Below are positions 61,432-64,000 of a stretch of DNA of 64,000 nt, in pieces; positions within the stretch are counted from its first letter, which is position 1; each line of letters opens with the position of its first letter. Made by a program: the position numbers and the translations under genes. Source of the stretch: Epiperipatus broadwayi (Eukaryota; Onychophora; Udeonychophora; Euonychophora; Peripatidae); the NCBI GenBank assembly GCA_028023455.1, contig JAQFVV010012498.1, forward strand, positions 62,001-126,000, read 5' to 3'. Below the pieces are notes generated by a model. It saw only the letters and a program-made list of their open reading frames with translations, made no database searches and was not told the DNA's origin.

Positions 61432-61588
61432 CACTGCTAGGAAGAGTTGTGATTGTCAAGTTCTGAGAACTATCACAGGGGCTGAGTTCAGAAGCTGCCG
61501 AACTATTACTATTAGTAGATAAAGACTGATTGCTAAGAGATAAATCAGCTGCTATTTCACTCATGCTTCTAACTGGTGCCAGTAAAGA
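61432..61588 (-). CDS. Ser-rich exon upstream of the CUPID exons
   Basis: A minus-strand exon with a good acceptor (TTTATATTTCAG) and a consensus donor (G|GTAAGT). It starts in phase 0 and ends in phase 1, matching the entry of the 21393-21529 exon so that the junction reads PSS-G-SSEQS. The 52 codons begin SLLAPVRSMSEIAADLSLSN, followed by a Ser/Asn-rich low-complexity tract and end NLTITTLPSS. No domain is recognised; it may be a disordered linker before the CUPID domain. Same strand, matching phases and strong sites are the evidence that it belongs to the same gene. The intron to the next exon is about 40 kb. Confidence 0.6.
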
Positions 61589-62121
61589 CTGAAATATAAA
61601 AAATGTCATTTTTTTAAATATAATTACAAAGAGAAGACATGTTTAGTTCTGACTATATCTTTTTTATTTTGAAAGTGATGATATTACAAATTCAGCAGTT
61701 TAAAAACAAAAAATAAGAAATCTTGAGTAAAAAACTTATTGCATTTTAAAGTAAAATTGAATACTTTACATGACACACATATGTTTTTTCCTCTTTCATT
61801 TAATAAACATCAAAATATTAGTGGTGCAACAAATTCTCAGTCGCATTTTAAAATGACAATTCCATACTTATTTTTAAATTCATATTTTTCAATTAATATA
61901 ATGATCAAATTTGTAGTTCTGAAGATGATTATTAGCTAAATCACATAATTGAAAAATAACCATCAATTAAAAAAATAAAATATAAACAATACTATATAAA
62001 ATTGCCATTTTAAAACAATATATCGTATCTTATCTATATTCATTCTTCAATCATATATTTGATAGCACCTCACATCTGACTAAAAATATTAATATCATTA
62101 TTACATTAAAAATTATGTATA

Positions 62122-63855
62122 CACCTTTACCCCACTTAGCGATGGCAATTGGTCCTCCAAAACTCATTGTTAAGCAAGAATATCATATACAAAATACGTA
62201 ATTATAATGGGGGTCTATGGGGAAAAAATTTGGTTGGTTCCAGTAGACGTAAAATATCTACATTGGTTTCCAAGCTCAAAGATTTTCTTGATTTTTTCAT
62301 GACAATGATGATTAAATACGGTATCTAAAAAGAAAAGTTTTATATCACTAGGAAAAAAAATGCATATTTTCACTTTAAAAAGTACAGAACAGCAAAAAGA
62401 AAGAGAAAGTGAAACTAAATTTGAATTTAAAAGTTTTTATATTCTTCCGCAGAAGTTTTTCATCGTAATGAAAAAAAAATCCATACTGAAGTGCCTTTTT
62501 TTTAAAATTTGTATTACAGTATATATATTACTACTATACATTTATGCATATTACTTATGTGAAATTATTCAAATTAAAAAACAATGTTTAATTATTAATT
62601 ATTTAATTGAACATAAAGACTTATTACTGTACTCCACAGTAACAAAATGCTTAATGCTTATCGTAAAGCAGTCAACTTTAGAAGAAGAAAAAATCAACTT
62701 ATTGTAAAAGTAAAAAATCTAACTTCTAATTTTCTAAAACATACTGGTAGGTTTATTTTTCTTACTGTATATTTTTAGTAATGTAATAATGTCCCTCCCC
62801 CGTTTGAGTAGAAAGATTATTAATTAAATGCAATCTGTTTTTCTTTTTAAACTTTTCTAATTCGACATTTGCGTTTTAAAATGTTGTTTTTCTTTTGATT
62901 TAAAACATCTTGAGTGTAAACAACATGTTTATTAACGAAATTACAAAATCAATAACTATTTTTACATAATTATCCAGGTGTTCTAAAAATAATATATCGT
63001 ACTTAAGAAATACACGCATGCAGTTTAATATTCATATTTAGTGTTTTCCTGAAAGTTTATGATGATGGTATTTTATTTGTCCTGTACTGTATTTATATAT
63101 TGGAATATTTGTATACAGTATTATCAACAAATTAAAAATCCTTCTCCTTTTTCTTTTCAAAAACTTTATTTTCTTATCTCAATACTGAATATACATACTG
63201 TATATACGGTATTTATATAATAAAACTCCAACATTTCAACTGTTTATCTTCATACAGTCATTTTCAAGGATATCTCTCTCCCACTGCTGTATTTTATTAC
63301 TCTTTCTTTTACATTATTTAATTACAAATCAACGTTGAAACGTTGGAGTTTTGTATTATATAAATATATATACTATATATGTTCAGTATTGAGATAAGAA
63401 AATAAAGTTTTTGAAAAGAAAAAGGAGAAGTATTTTTAATTTGTTGATATTATTGTAGAACATATATACGTATTTTAAAAGAAAAAGTGGATGAACATTT
63501 GCTGTGTTATTTATTATATATGATGTATAAAGTATTATAGATTCAGTAATTATAGATATTTTAAGTGTTTTATGAATAAAATATTGTAAGTGTATACAAT
63601 TACAGCAAAGTCATTACCTTTATACATATTACAATAATATACTTTTGCTTTTGGGTAAAATGAATTTAATATAGCTATCTCTGACATCATCAGTGATGCA
63701 AAATTCAAGATGGCTGTCAAAAAAATTTTTATTTTTATTTTTCCCGATCGTTATAGTGAATAATCGATTGTACATCGAAGTAGTAGGTACAAATTGATGA
63801 TAATCGCTATTGTGAAATATCGCTAAGTAGACAATCGCTAAGCGGGGTAAAGGTG
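62122..63855. mobile_element. TA-flanked Tigger/pogo-like DNA transposon, non-autonomous
   Basis: Terminal inverted repeats CACCTTTACCCCACTTAGCG and, from the right, CACCTTTACCCCGCTTAGCG (one mismatch), flanked by TA (62120-62121, 63856-63857). The sub-terminal AATGGGGGTCTATGGGG and TTGGTTCC are typical of the pogo/Tigger group. The 115-codon frame at 62360-62707 is not a transposase. 1734 bp, holding a nested foldback at 63114-63457. Confidence 0.85.
63114..63457. repeat. Nested foldback with ~125-bp arms
   Basis: Arms 63114-63240 and 63334-63457 are inverted copies with few mismatches: AAGGAGAAG...ATTTTTAATTTGTTGATA on the right mirrors the left. Centre of 93 bases. Lies inside the 62122-63855 transposon. 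Confidence 0.85.
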
Positions 63856-64000
63856 TATATAAGATTTCTGGTCAAATATCAAAAGCATATATAAAACTTT
63901 ATTATAAGACATCTATGGCATATGTAGATACTGAAAATTCTTCACAAGATAAAATTGGGTGAAAATACTAGCTATATCTAGGCCCCCCAAAAAGTTTTAT

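Overview
The window looks like one very AT-rich (about three quarters A+T) stretch of an invertebrate nuclear genome, most likely an arthropod. There are no operons, no dense coding and no rRNA. The supported host coding sequence is three short exons on the minus strand, at about 61.5 kb, 21.5 kb and the first 210 bases. All have AG acceptors and GT donors, and their phases join (phase 1 at the first junction, phase 0 at the second). Joined, the last two read as the CUPID (DUF3338) cytohesin-binding domain of the FRMD4 / INAVA / CCDC120 family. The window is therefore mainly two giant introns, about 40 kb and 21 kb, of one minus-strand gene. A mitochondrial cytochrome b fragment near 17.9 kb reads correctly only if AGA is Ser and TGA is Trp, which fits an invertebrate mitochondrial code and argues against cnidarians and vertebrates.

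The introns are packed with old transposable elements, many nested. Region by region: 0.7-2.1 kb, a hAT element with an exact 8-bp target duplication inside a tRNA-like repeat; 2.4-10.3 kb, a long-LTR, gag-only retroelement whose LTRs (about 2.1 kb) each collected different later insertions, including a 334-bp insert made mostly of two hairpins; 13.6-16.4 kb, a complex repeat module; 17.8-18.05 kb, the cytochrome b copy; 20.0-20.9 kb, an LTR fragment with TATA box, primer binding site and an identical 146-bp tandem duplication; 22.1-24.9 kb, a pogo/Tigger-type MITE, an inverted array and a foldback element; 25.1-27.6 kb, a minus-strand short LTR element with a tRNA-Ser type primer site, interrupted by a LINE; 28.9-33.7 kb, a tRNA-Pro-like SINE, an (AAT)n array and a decayed Ty3/gypsy element of Osvaldo type; 36-38 kb, a tRNA-Val-like SINE, a foldback MITE and a LINE; 43.6 kb, a perfect hairpin; 44.6-45.6 kb, a LINE endonuclease relic; 51.0-51.6 kb, a Tigger/CENP-B-like transposase relic; 52.2-58.0 kb, Penelope-like element pieces with inverted pseudo-LTRs and a hammerhead-like core; 58.2 kb, a hAT MITE; 59.0-59.8 kb, a second LINE type; 62.1-63.9 kb, a Tigger-like element with a nested foldback.

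How it fits together: the host gene would encode a scaffold that recruits cytohesin Arf-GEFs at cell junctions; everything else is intronic cargo. No intact transposase, reverse transcriptase or integrase is visible, so all mobile elements here appear dead or non-autonomous. The least explained items are the double-hairpin insert with a 14-bp target duplication, the third perfect hairpin, and the inverted Penelope pseudo-LTRs.
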